Below, in pieces: positions 1 through 6,281 of a DNA stretch of 6,939 nt. The stretch lies in NCBI GenBank assembly GCA_023143305.1, contig JAGLHV010000069.1, positions 1 to 6,939 of the forward strand, written 5' to 3'. Both the position numbers and the translations under genes were made by a program. The stretch's first letter is position 1. The number at the start of each line of letters is the position of its first letter. Origin of the DNA: a bacterium (lineage in GTDB: Bacteria; CBDUZB01; JAGLHV01). Below the pieces are notes generated by a model, which worked only from the letters and a program-made list of their open reading frames with translations, was not told the origin of the DNA and made no database searches.

Positions 1-156
1 TTTATTGAACAGGATGATGGTTCAGGAGATGTATTTGCACATTATTCTTCTATTGGTGGGGATGGATTTAAGACCCTTGCTGAAGGTGATGCGGTAGAAT
101 TTGACGTAGAAAATTCCGACCGGGGACCTAAAGCTTTGAATATAGTGAAAATATAA
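1..156 (+). CDS. csp: Cold-shock domain protein, 5' end missing (upstream copy)
   Basis: Small nucleic-acid-binding cold-shock protein, a cytoplasmic RNA/ssDNA chaperone of the CspA family. The reading frame is open from base 1 to the TAA at 154-156 and encodes 51 residues. They align without gaps to residues 16-66 of the complete copy at 254-454, so about 15 N-terminal residues, including most of RNP1, lie outside the window. The RNP2 region reads DVFAHYS, with Ala where the downstream copy has Val. By hand count 44 of 51 residues and 137 of 156 bases match the second copy. The seven amino-acid differences (Gln/Arg, Ala/Val, Asp/Asn, Ala/Val, Asn/Asp, Leu/Ser, Ile/Val in copy 1/copy 2 order) are mild except Leu/Ser, and the frame is intact, so this is a working gene cut by the edge and not a pseudogene. 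No terminator is visible in the 97 bases before the next copy, so the two could be cotranscribed. Confidence 0.93.
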   Translation, partial: FIEQDDGSGDVFAHYSSIGGDGFKTLAEGDAVEFDVENSDRGPKALNIVKI

Positions 157-253
157 ATTCAAAGTACAATATTTTTATTAAGTTAGAAAAAGAGGGTGGT
201 TTTATTTTTAGAATTATTTCTCTGGAATTTTTAAAGAAAGGAGATTCAAAAAG

Positions 254-454
254 ATGAAAGGAAAAGTAAAATGGTTTAATGAATCCAAAGGATTCGGATT
301 TATTGAGCGGGATGATGGTTCAGGAGATGTATTTGTACATTATTCTTCTATTGGGGGCAATGGTTTTAAGACGCTTGTTGAGGGTGATGCGGTAGAATTT
401 GATGTAGAAGATTCTGACCGGGGACCTAAAGCTTCTAATGTAGTTAAGATATAG
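254..454 (+). CDS. csp: Cold-shock protein, CspA family (complete)
   Basis: Complete 66-residue single-domain cold-shock protein, the usual length for the family. It is a five-stranded OB-fold that binds single-stranded RNA and DNA in the cytoplasm and melts RNA secondary structure. RNP1 is KGFGFI at residues 12-17 and RNP2 is VFVHY at 26-30. The aromatic binding surface is present: Trp7, Phe14, Phe16, Phe27, His29 and Tyr30. The start is chosen because MKGKVKWFN is the canonical Csp N-terminus and an AAAGGAG Shine-Dalgarno sequence lies at 237-243, about 10 bases before the ATG. The gene follows a close paralogue by 97 bases and is closed by the terminator at 477-517. Family identity is certain. 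Whether it is induced by cold or expressed constitutively cannot be told from sequence. No convincing -35/-10 pair was found in the 157-253 gap; TACAAT at 165-170 stands alone. Confidence 0.97.
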   Translation: MKGKVKWFNESKGFGFIERDDGSGDVFVHYSSIGGNGFKTLVEGDAVEFDVEDSDRGPKASNVVKI

Positions 455-476
455 ATAAATATATACTACTAGTCCA

Positions 477-517
477 AAAAAAGCCTTCCTAAATTTTTTA
501 TTTAGGAGGGCTTTTTT
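477..517 (+). terminator. Intrinsic terminator after the csp pair
   Basis: A 17-bp stem pairs 477-493 with 501-517, with one G-U pair and a 7-base loop at 494-500. The core GCCTTCCTAAA pairs with TTTAGGAGGGC, and the right arm runs into T6 at 512-517. It starts 22 bases after the csp stop codon. Because an A-tract precedes the left arm, the same hairpin could also stop transcription arriving from the minus strand, though no minus-strand gene is visible here. Confidence 0.93.
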
Positions 518-572
518 ATTGCAAAGGTGTGAAGTTTTATTTTTTCTTAAATTTACCGGAAGATAGTTAGGG

Positions 573-601
573 TTTACTTTTTAGAGGAAATGTGCTAAAA
601 T
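573..601 (+). promoter_or_regulatory. Predicted sigma70-type promoter for secA-lnt
   Basis: TTTACT at 573-578, a 17-base spacer, and TAAAAT at 596-601 preceded by TGC, which gives an extended -10 (TGn). It lies after the csp terminator and about 100 bases before the secA start, so a leader of about 90 bases is predicted. A second, weaker possibility is TTGTTA at 607-612 with TATAAT at 632-637, whose spacer is 19 bases. Identified by eye only. AT-rich DNA gives chance matches, but the extended -10 and ideal spacing favour the first. Confidence 0.6.
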
Positions 602-700
602 GAACCTTGTTAAATACGTAAATTCATAGTTTATAATAGAAAAAATTTAATGACTTATTAAAAACAAAAAAATAGTTTACTATAAAATACGGAGAGAAAA

Positions 701-3337
701 ATGATTAAATGGCTTTTATATAAAATTATTGGAAGTAAAAAAAACCGGGATATTAAAAAGTTGCAATTGATAGTTGATTCAATTAATAAATTAGAACCGT
801 ATTTTATTTCTTTGACCGATGATAAATTAGCAAAAAAAACAGAAGAATTTAAAACCCGTTATCAACAAGGGGAAACATTGGATGAGCTTCTTCCGGAAGC
901 TTATGCCTGTGTGCGGGAAGTAGCTAAAAGAACTTTAAATATGAGGCATTTTGATGTTCAGTTAGTGGGTGGTATTGTCTTACACCAGGGGAAGATTGCT
1001 GAGATGAAAACAGGGGAAGGAAAGACATTGGTAGCCACTTTACCTTTCTTTTTAAATAGTTTAACCGGTAAAGGGGTTCATTTAGTCACAGTAAATGATT
1101 ATTTGGTTAAACGTGATAGTGAGTGGATGGGTCCCATCTATAAGTTTTTAGGATTGACGGTGGGGGTAATTCAACACAATATGAATAATCGTCAACGGAG
1201 AGAAGCTTATAAATGTGATGTTGTTTATGTGACTAATAATGAAGCAGGATTTGATTATTTACGTAATAATATGATGGTAACAAAGGAAGACCGCATATTA
1301 ACGGAGCACCATTATGCAATTATAGATGAGGTGGACAGTATTCTTGTTGATGAAGCCAGAACCCCTTTAATTATTTCAGGCCCAGCTGAAGAATCTACGG
1401 ATAAATATTATATTGTCAATCGCCTAATTCCCCGTTTAAAAGGAAAATTTATTACAGAAACAGAAGAAATAGAAGCAAAACATGAAGATGTGGATTTAGG
1501 TAAAGGTTTTGATTTTTTAATAGACCAAAAGGCTCAAACGGCTGTTTTGACCGAGGAAGGGATTACTAAGGTGGAAAGTTTATTAAATGTAGAGAATCTT
1601 TATGATGATATTCAGTCGGAATGGACACATCATATAAGTCAGGCTTTAAGGGCGCATAATTTATTTAAGAGGGATGTAGATTATGTAATTAAAGATGGAG
1701 AGGTAATTATTGTTGATGAATTTACGGGAAGGTTAATGCCTGGCCGGAGGTGGAGTGAAGGACTGCATCAGGCAATAGAGGCCAAAGAAAATTTGAAAAT
1801 TGCCGAAGAAAATCAGACTCTGGCTACAGTTACCTTTCAGAATTTTTTTCGCCTTTATAAAAAATTAGCAGGAATGACCGGAACCGCAGTTACTGAAGCA
1901 GCGGAATTCTGGGAGATTTATAAATTAGATGTTGTGGAAATCCCTACTAATAAACCTTTAATTCGAATTGGTTATGCTGATGTAATTTATAAAACGGAAA
2001 AAGAAAAAGATGAGGCTATAATTTCTGAAATTGAGGAACTATATAAAAAAGGAAGGCCTGTTCTAGTCGGTACCCGTTCGATAGAAAAGAGTGAACGACT
2101 GGGGATGATTCTTAAAAGAAAAGGGATTGTGCATAATGTTTTAAACGCAAAATATCATCAACGCGAAGCGGAAATTATTTCGCAGGCGGGTAGAAAAGGG
2201 GCTGTGACTATTGCTACTAATATGGCTGGCAGAGGAACAGATATTGTTTTAGGTGGAAATCCGTCGAATCCTGAAGAATATAAAGAGGTTGTTGAGTTGG
2301 AAGGATTACATATTTTAGGGACAGAACGGCATGAATCAAGGCGTATTGATAATCAGTTGAGAGGACGCTCAGGTAGACAGGGTGATCCGGGGTCATCTCG
2401 TTTTTATTTGTCATTAGAAGATGAGTTAATGCGTTTATTTGCCCAGGATAAATTACATTTAATGGATAAATTACCGTGGGAAAAAGGCCAGAATTTAGAA
2501 AGTACGTTTCTTTCTAAAATAATTCAAATGGCTCAAAGCAGGGTGGAGGCGGCAAATTTTGATGTAAGAAAACGTTTGTTAGAATTTGATAATGTAATGA
2601 ATAAACAACGGGAGGTTGTTTATAATCAAAGAGATATAATAATAGAAGGAGAAGATTTAAGAGAAGAAATCTGGAAAATGATAGATGATTTAATAGATGA
2701 AAAATTAGAATTGTATACTTCGTCAAAAAGATATCCTGAAGAATGGAATTGGCAGGGGATAAATAGTTGGTTAAAACGAACATTTAATATAAATTTTTCT
2801 TTAGGAGAAGATATTGAAAAAATAAAAAAAATAAGTCAATTAAAAGAAATTTTAAAAGAGTCAATTAACAATGTTTATAATGAAAGAGAGAAAAATTTAG
2901 GTTTAAATATGATGAGAAATTTGGAACGGATGATAATGTTACAAATGATTGATACTTGTTGGAAAGAACATCTTTATAACCTGGATCAGGTAAGAAAGGG
3001 TATATCTTTACGTGCTTACGGACACAAAGATCCTTTAATAGAATACCAGCGTGAATCTTATAATATGTTTGTGAGTATGATGAACCGTATTAGCGAAGAG
3101 ACGGTAGAATATCTTTTTAATATGCAATTAGTGAAAGAAGGAGCAGGGACTGCTTCCCGTTTTACTAATTCAGAGGAATCAATTATTTTTTCATCACCAT
3201 TTTCTTCTTCCGCCCCTTCTCCTTCAATAGCATCTCCCTCTTCTTCTTCTCCCCTGAAAAGTTCTTCTAAAATCGGTCGTAATGATCCTTGCCCTTGTGG
3301 GAGTGGAAAGAAATATAAAAAATGTTGTGGGAAATAA
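701..3337 (+). CDS. secA: Protein translocase subunit SecA (preprotein export ATPase)
   Basis: ATP-driven motor that pushes unfolded preproteins through the SecYEG channel in the inner membrane. It is 878 residues, within the usual range. Order of parts: NBD1 with Walker A MKTGEGKT (102-109) and Walker B IIDEVDS (207-213, Asp209-Glu210); VDEARTPLIISGP (216-228), leading into the preprotein cross-linking domain (about 225-370); GMTGTA (391-396); NBD2 with ATNMAGRGTDI (505-515) and the arginine-finger region QLRGRSGRQGDPG (552-564); the helical scaffold and wing domains (about 605-820); then a Ser/Pro-rich linker (about 831-857) and a zinc tail with Cys864, Cys866, Cys875 and Cys876 (CxCx8CC), which binds SecB or ribosomes in studied relatives. 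The start is supported by GGAGAG at 691-696 and the typical MIKWLLYKIIGSKKNRDIKK N-terminus. No motif is missing. lnt follows with no gap. Confidence 0.98.
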   Translation: MIKWLLYKIIGSKKNRDIKKLQLIVDSINKLEPYFISLTDDKLAKKTEEFKTRYQQGETLDELLPEAYACVREVAKRTLNMRHFDVQLVGGIVLHQGKIAEMKTGEGKTLVATLPFFLNSLTGKGVHLVTVNDYLVKRDSEWMGPIYKFLGLTVGVIQHNMNNRQRREAYKCDVVYVTNNEAGFDYLRNNMMVTKEDRILTEHHYAIIDEVDSILVDEARTPLIISGPAEESTDKYYIVNRLIPRLKGKFITETEEIEAKHEDVDLGKGFDFLIDQKAQTAVLTEEGITKVESLLNVENLYDDIQSEWTHHISQALRAHNLFKRDVDYVIKDGEVIIVDEFTGRLMPGRRWSEGLHQAIEAKENLKIAEENQTLATVTFQNFFRLYKKLAGMTGTAVTEAAEFWEIYKLDVVEIPTNKPLIRIGYADVIYKTEKEKDEAIISEIEELYKKGRPVLVGTRSIEKSERLGMILKRKGIVHNVLNAKYHQREAEIISQAGRKGAVTIATNMAGRGTDIVLGGNPSNPEEYKEVVELEGLHILGTERHESRRIDNQLRGRSGRQGDPGSSRFYLSLEDELMRLFAQDKLHLMDKLPWEKGQNLESTFLSKIIQMAQSRVEAANFDVRKRLLEFDNVMNKQREVVYNQRDIIIEGEDLREEIWKMIDDLIDEKLELYTSSKRYPEEWNWQGINSWLKRTFNINFSLGEDIEKIKKISQLKEILKESINNVYNEREKNLGLNMMRNLERMIMLQMIDTCWKEHLYNLDQVRKGISLRAYGHKDPLIEYQRESYNMFVSMMNRISEETVEYLFNMQLVKEGAGTASRFTNSEESIIFSSPFSSSAPSPSIASPSSSSPLKSSSKIGRNDPCPCGSGKKYKKCCGK

Positions 3338-4933
3338 ATGTTCAAAACTGTTAAGCTTGGAAAATTTTTTTTTACAATTCTTTCTGGGTGTTTACTTATC
3401 TTAATTTTTCCTAATTTTAATTATTCTTCTTTTGCCTGGATAAGTTTGATTCCGTTACTTATAGCCGTAGAAAAAGAAAACTTTAGTAGTGTTTTTTATT
3501 TGGGTTTTCTATCCGGAGTCATTGCTTATACGGGGATTTTGTATTGGTTGGGAGAAACCATGATTAAGTATGGCCAAATGCCGGCAATACTTAGTTATTT
3601 AATTTTGTTGGCTTTAGTTTTTTATTTAGCTGTATATGTAGGTGTTTTTTGTCTCTTATATAAATTTTTTGTTTTACATGTTTCTTCCCGGCTATTACAT
3701 ATTCTTTTTGGAGGTTTTTTGTGGGTTTTTTTAGAATTATGTCGTTCTTGTTTTTTTTCCGGTTTTCCCTGGGCACTTTTAGGATATTCACAGTGGAAAA
3801 ATACATTTTTAATTCAAATTGCAGGAATTACCGGTAGTTACGGGGTTTCTTTTTTGATTGTAATATTTAATATTGCTTTGCTAAAAATATTAGATACCCA
3901 ATGGCGGGGAGAAAAACTACGTAAAAAGATACAGATTATTATTATTGTAGGAATGGGTTTAAGTGTATGTTATAGTTATGGGTATGTTGTGATTCGTCAA
4001 GCAGAAAAGGAAGATAAATCTTCGGTTAAAGTGGTTGTTTTGCAAGGGAATATTCCTCAGAAAATGAAGTGGGATAGTGCTTATAAACCGCAAATTATGA
4101 GAGTTTATACTGAATTAGTAAAGAAAACAAAGTCTTTGAATCCACAATTAATTGTATGGCCGGAAGCAGCTATTCCCGGATATGTAAATTATGAACACGA
4201 TTTGAGTCGTTGGCTGGAGGAACTAATAAAACAAAGTGGGTGTAATCATATTATAGGAGGGCCGGATATAAAATATAGTAAAAAATCTTTTGAAAAAGAA
4301 AGATATTATAATTCGGCTTTTTTGTTTTCGTCCGAGGGAAAAATATTAAACCAGCATGATAAAATACACTTGGTGCCTTTTGGAGAAATGGTGCCTTTAA
4401 GGTGGTTATTTTCTAAAGTAATAAATGTTTTAAATGAAATAGGAGATTTTGATAAAGGTAAAGAAATAAGGATTCTAAAATTACCGGAAATAGATGCAGG
4501 GGTGTTTATTTGTTTTGAAATTATTTTTCCTAACCTAATAAGGCGTTTTGTAAATAAAGGAGCAAAAATAATAATAAATATTACCAATGATGCCTGGTTT
4601 GGAAAAACTTCCGCTCCCTATCAACATTTTTCTACTTGTGTTTTTCGTGCTGTAGAAAATAGAATATATGTTGTTAGAGCGGCTAATACCGGTATTTCCG
4701 GGTTTATTGATCCTTTTGGAAGAATTAAAAAAACTTTTCCTTTATTTGTAAAAGGTTATCTCCATTATGACGTTTTTTTATCAACAAAAAAAACCTTTTA
4801 TACTAAATACGGTAATGTTTTTGCTTATGGATGTTCAATTATGGTGGTAATATTAATGGCAATGGCAAAAAGAGAAGCACAAAAGAAAAAGGGTACTAAG
4901 TATTTTTTTAAAAATCTGGTAAAAAAATATTGA
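3338..4933 (+). CDS. lnt: Apolipoprotein N-acyltransferase Lnt
   Basis: Inner-membrane enzyme that transfers an acyl chain from a phospholipid to the alpha-amino group of the lipid-modified Cys of apolipoproteins, the third and last step of bacterial lipoprotein maturation. It has 531 residues, normal for the family. About seven hydrophobic segments fill residues 7-217, a periplasmic nitrilase-type (CN hydrolase) domain covers about 230-485, and a last membrane segment is at about 492-510, followed by a Lys-rich tail. By alignment to the known E. coli motifs the catalytic triad is Glu276 (WPEAAIP), Lys342 (HDKIHLVPFGE) and Cys392 (ICFEII). Helper glutamates Glu350 and Glu394 and the loop Trp245 are also present. 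Phe393 replaces the Tyr next to the catalytic Cys in E. coli, a mild change. ATG follows the secA TAA directly (TAAATG) and no good Shine-Dalgarno sequence is visible, so translation is probably coupled to secA. Its presence argues for a diderm cell. Confidence 0.96.
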   Translation: MFKTVKLGKFFFTILSGCLLILIFPNFNYSSFAWISLIPLLIAVEKENFSSVFYLGFLSGVIAYTGILYWLGETMIKYGQMPAILSYLILLALVFYLAVYVGVFCLLYKFFVLHVSSRLLHILFGGFLWVFLELCRSCFFSGFPWALLGYSQWKNTFLIQIAGITGSYGVSFLIVIFNIALLKILDTQWRGEKLRKKIQIIIIVGMGLSVCYSYGYVVIRQAEKEDKSSVKVVVLQGNIPQKMKWDSAYKPQIMRVYTELVKKTKSLNPQLIVWPEAAIPGYVNYEHDLSRWLEELIKQSGCNHIIGGPDIKYSKKSFEKERYYNSAFLFSSEGKILNQHDKIHLVPFGEMVPLRWLFSKVINVLNEIGDFDKGKEIRILKLPEIDAGVFICFEIIFPNLIRRFVNKGAKIIINITNDAWFGKTSAPYQHFSTCVFRAVENRIYVVRAANTGISGFIDPFGRIKKTFPLFVKGYLHYDVFLSTKKTFYTKYGNVFAYGCSIMVVILMAMAKREAQKKKGTKYFFKNLVKKY

Positions 4934-4958
4934 CAATTAGTTTTCTTTTTAGTAAAAT
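4930..4958 (+). promoter_or_regulatory. Predicted sigma70-type promoter overlapping the lnt stop (greA leader)
   Basis: A perfect TTGACA at 4930-4935 shares its TGA with the lnt stop codon. A 17-base spacer leads to TAAAAT at 4953-4958 (5 of 6 consensus bases). Transcription would begin near 4965. It is the only well-matched promoter between lnt and greA; I found none between the downstream hairpin and greA. The score is by eye. The match to -35 consensus plus the exact 17-base spacing makes chance less likely even in AT-rich DNA. Confidence 0.65.
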
Positions 4959-4964
4959 TCTGTG

Positions 4965-5143
4965 TATAAAATAAATAGAATTTTACATGTTGATGTTAAA
5001 TAAATGTGGGGTTAAAAAGGGGAAAAACCAATACTTTCAGTGTAATGATTTGTTTAAGAAGGTGTTGGTTTTTTATTTTTATAGGGTATTAAGCTTTTAA
5101 CATAGATTTAATAAAGGGCAAAAAAGAAGGAAGGTGAGAAGAG
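4965..5143 (+). promoter_or_regulatory. Predicted greA 5' leader with internal hairpin
   Basis: About 180 bases between the predicted start site near 4965 and the greA ATG, with no convincing gene. It contains the terminator-like hairpin at 5023-5073 and, flanking it, an 8-base complementary pair (ATGTTAAA at 4993-5000 with TTTAACAT at 5096-5103) that may be chance. If termination occurs at the hairpin, the product is a short RNA of about 110 bases; readthrough gives greA-purE mRNA. No known riboswitch class is recognisable. This is inferred from the order of promoter, hairpin and gene. Confidence 0.4.
5023..5080 (+). terminator. Terminator-like hairpin between lnt and greA
   Basis: A 16-bp stem pairs 5023-5038 with 5058-5073 with two G-U pairs (5032/5064 and 5035/5061) and a loop of about 19 bases. 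The right arm GGTGTTGGTTTTT runs into TATTTTTAT, a broken U-tract. It can end the secA-lnt transcript. Because the predicted promoter at 4930-4958 lies upstream of it, it can also act as an attenuator for greA-purE. The large loop and few G-C pairs make it weaker than the hairpin at 477-517. Confidence 0.75.
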
Positions 5144-5617
5144 ATGGAAGATAAAACATATTTAACTAAAAATGGTTTTGATAAATTAAAAAAAGAATTG
5201 GAATATTTAAAAAAAATAAAAAAACCACAACTGTCTAAAGAAATAGGTATTGCCAGAGAAATGGGTGATTTAAAAGAAAATGCAGAATATATTGCAGCAA
5301 AAGAGACTTTAGGTCATGTAATGGGTAAAATTATTCAGTTAGAATCAAAATTGAGTACGGCTAAAATTATTGATAAAGATAAAATTTCCAATGATAAAGT
5401 ATGTATTGGTTTGACGGTATTAATTAAAGACGTAGAAACGAAAGAAGAATTGGAATATACTTTAGTTGGGACAGATGAGGTGGATTTTGCTCAAGGTAAA
5501 ATCTCTATTAATTCACCTATAGCGGATGCATTACTGGGAAAAAAGATTGGGGACATTGTAGAGTTTAAAGCCCCGGCAGGAATTTTTAAATATAAAGTAT
5601 TAAAAATATCAAAATGA
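5144..5617 (+). CDS. greA: Transcription elongation factor GreA
   Basis: Enters the secondary channel of backtracked RNA polymerase and stimulates cleavage of the extruded RNA 3' end, so stalled complexes can resume. It has 157 residues, matching the family (about 158). An N-terminal antiparallel coiled coil (about 1-75) carries the tip motif REMGDLKENAEY, with acidic Asp42 and Glu45 matching the catalytic Asp41/Glu44 of E. coli GreA. The C-terminal FKBP-like domain (about 80-157) contains the conserved ISINSPIADALLGKKIGD (120-137). These features favour GreA over GreB, though the two subfamilies share them in part. The start is set by AAGGTGA at 5131-5137, 6-7 bases before the ATG, and by the family-typical N-terminus. 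purE follows after 34 bases. A hairpin in the leader may control expression. Confidence 0.96.
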   Translation: MEDKTYLTKNGFDKLKKELEYLKKIKKPQLSKEIGIAREMGDLKENAEYIAAKETLGHVMGKIIQLESKLSTAKIIDKDKISNDKVCIGLTVLIKDVETKEELEYTLVGTDEVDFAQGKISINSPIADALLGKKIGDIVEFKAPAGIFKYKVLKISK

Positions 5618-5651
5618 AGTAATAATAAAATTATAAAGAGGGATTGCATAT

Positions 5652-6167
5652 ATGAAAAAAGAGATTTTAGTGGGGATTGTTATGGGAAGTGATTCTGATT
5701 TAGCTGTAATGAAAGAAGTAACCTATGTACTGGATAAGATGGATATAGGTTATGAAACAAGTATTATTTCTGCTCACCGAACACCACAGATAGCTCATGA
5801 GTATGCTATCACTTCCGAAGATCGCGGCTTGCAGGTAATTATTGCCGGGGCAGGAGGAGCAGCGCATTTGGCCGGGGTGATTGCCTCCTGGACGCCTTTG
5901 CCGGTGATTGGGGTTCCTATGCAAACGCAGAGTCTGGGGGGAATGGATTCTCTTCTTTCTACAGTGCAAATGCCTTCAGGTGTACCGGTCGCTACTGTAG
6001 CGATTGGTAAGGCCGGAGCAAAGAATGCGGGTATTTTAGCGGCGCAGATATTAGGGGTTAAGCTGCCCTTGATAAGAAAAAAAATTAAGGATTATAAAGA
6101 GGAAATAGCAGAAATAGTCTATAAAAAGAATGAAGCTTTAAAAAATGAGAGTCAGAATAATAATTGA
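5652..6167 (+). CDS. purE: N5-carboxyaminoimidazole ribonucleotide mutase PurE (class I)
   Basis: Cytoplasmic enzyme of de novo purine synthesis that converts N5-CAIR to CAIR, the product needing PurK-made N5-CAIR as substrate. It has 171 residues, normal for class I PurE. Visible motifs: GSDSD (12-16) for the phosphate/ribose site, SAHRTP (40-45) with catalytic His42, GAGGAAHLAG (66-75) with His72, GVP (87-89), and SLGGMDSLLSTVQMPSGVP (94-112). These fit the bacterial mutase class I; class II enzymes, which use CO2 directly, differ around these loops. No purK is in the window, and the neighbours are not purine genes, so PurK, if present, must be elsewhere. The start is supported by AAAGAGGG at 5635-5642, 9 bases before the ATG. 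It is probably cotranscribed with greA. The C-terminal tail (about 142-171) is Lys/Glu/Asn-rich and hydrophilic. Confidence 0.96.
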   Translation: MKKEILVGIVMGSDSDLAVMKEVTYVLDKMDIGYETSIISAHRTPQIAHEYAITSEDRGLQVIIAGAGGAAHLAGVIASWTPLPVIGVPMQTQSLGGMDSLLSTVQMPSGVPVATVAIGKAGAKNAGILAAQILGVKLPLIRKKIKDYKEEIAEIVYKKNEALKNESQNNN

Positions 6168-6189
6168 CAGTACTACGGGTTTAAGTTGT

Positions 6190-6218
6190 TTGACAAACAA
6201 ATAGGATTTTGATATACT
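6190..6218 (+). promoter_or_regulatory. Strong predicted promoter for the secreted barrel-like gene
   Basis: A perfect TTGACA at 6190-6195, a 17-base spacer, and TATACT at 6213-6218 preceded by TGA, giving an extended -10. This is the closest match to sigma70 consensus in the window. It begins 23 bases after the purE stop and 92 bases before the next start codon. An inverted repeat spans it, with one arm in the -35 element and the other starting in the last base of the -10, so access could be regulated. Confidence 0.75.
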
Positions 6219-6226
6219 TTGTTTGT
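6193..6226. repeat. Inverted repeat spanning the promoter, followed by T7
   Basis: Perfect 9-base arms, ACAAACAAA at 6193-6201 and TTTGTTTGT at 6218-6226, are separated by 16 bases. T7 follows at 6228-6234. Two readings are possible: an operator for a dimeric regulator laid over the -35 and -10 boxes, or a weak intrinsic terminator for greA-purE. The stem has only two G-C pairs, so as a terminator it would be poor. It is the only terminator-like structure found after purE. Confidence 0.5.
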
Positions 6227-6281
6227 GTTTTTTTGTGCTTAAAACAAGGATTAGCATGATAGATTTAAGGAGGGAAGATAA

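Larger units (their letters stand above)
1..454 (+). repeat. Tandem duplication of a cold-shock gene
   Basis: Bases 1-156 and 299-454 are homologous copies with 19 mismatches in 156 aligned positions and no gaps (hand count). Several long blocks are exact, for example around GGTTCAGGAGATGTATTT and GACCGGGGACCTAAAGCTT. Of the differing codons, seven change the amino acid and the rest, including the stop (TAA versus TAG), are silent. This is a direct gene duplication within one species, not a mobile element: there are no flanking inverted repeats or target-site copies. The left limit of the duplicated unit lies outside the window. Confidence 0.9.

Noticed and set aside
681..688. TATAAAAT just before secA as a -10 box
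   Set aside because: It sits only about 12 bases before the start codon, leaving no room for a leader with the Shine-Dalgarno sequence at 691-696, and no matching -35 is present.
2217..2783. Minus-strand open frames inside secA (2217-2414 and 2514-2783)
   Set aside because: They lie wholly within the certain secA coding region, have no ribosome sites or recognisable domains, and arise from codon bias of the sense gene.
3058..3345. Minus-strand open frame with a Glu-rich segment opposite the SecA linker
   Set aside because: The Glu/Gly-rich peptide is just the complement of the Ser/Pro codons. There is no independent evidence of a gene.
4987..5100. A 37-codon open frame (ATG at 4987, TAA at 5098) through the greA leader hairpin, possibly a leader peptide
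   Set aside because: There is no Shine-Dalgarno sequence before the ATG, the encoded peptide has no run of regulatory codons, and the frame simply reads through the hairpin. It is probably fortuitous.
5700..5969. Minus-strand open frame inside purE
   Set aside because: Complete overlap with the well-supported purE gene. The peptide has no recognisable motif.
6164..6169. A second TTGACA overlapping the purE stop codon
   Set aside because: No -10-like hexamer lies 16-18 bases downstream (the bases there read TGTTTG), while the TTGACA at 6190 has an excellent one. Treated as chance.
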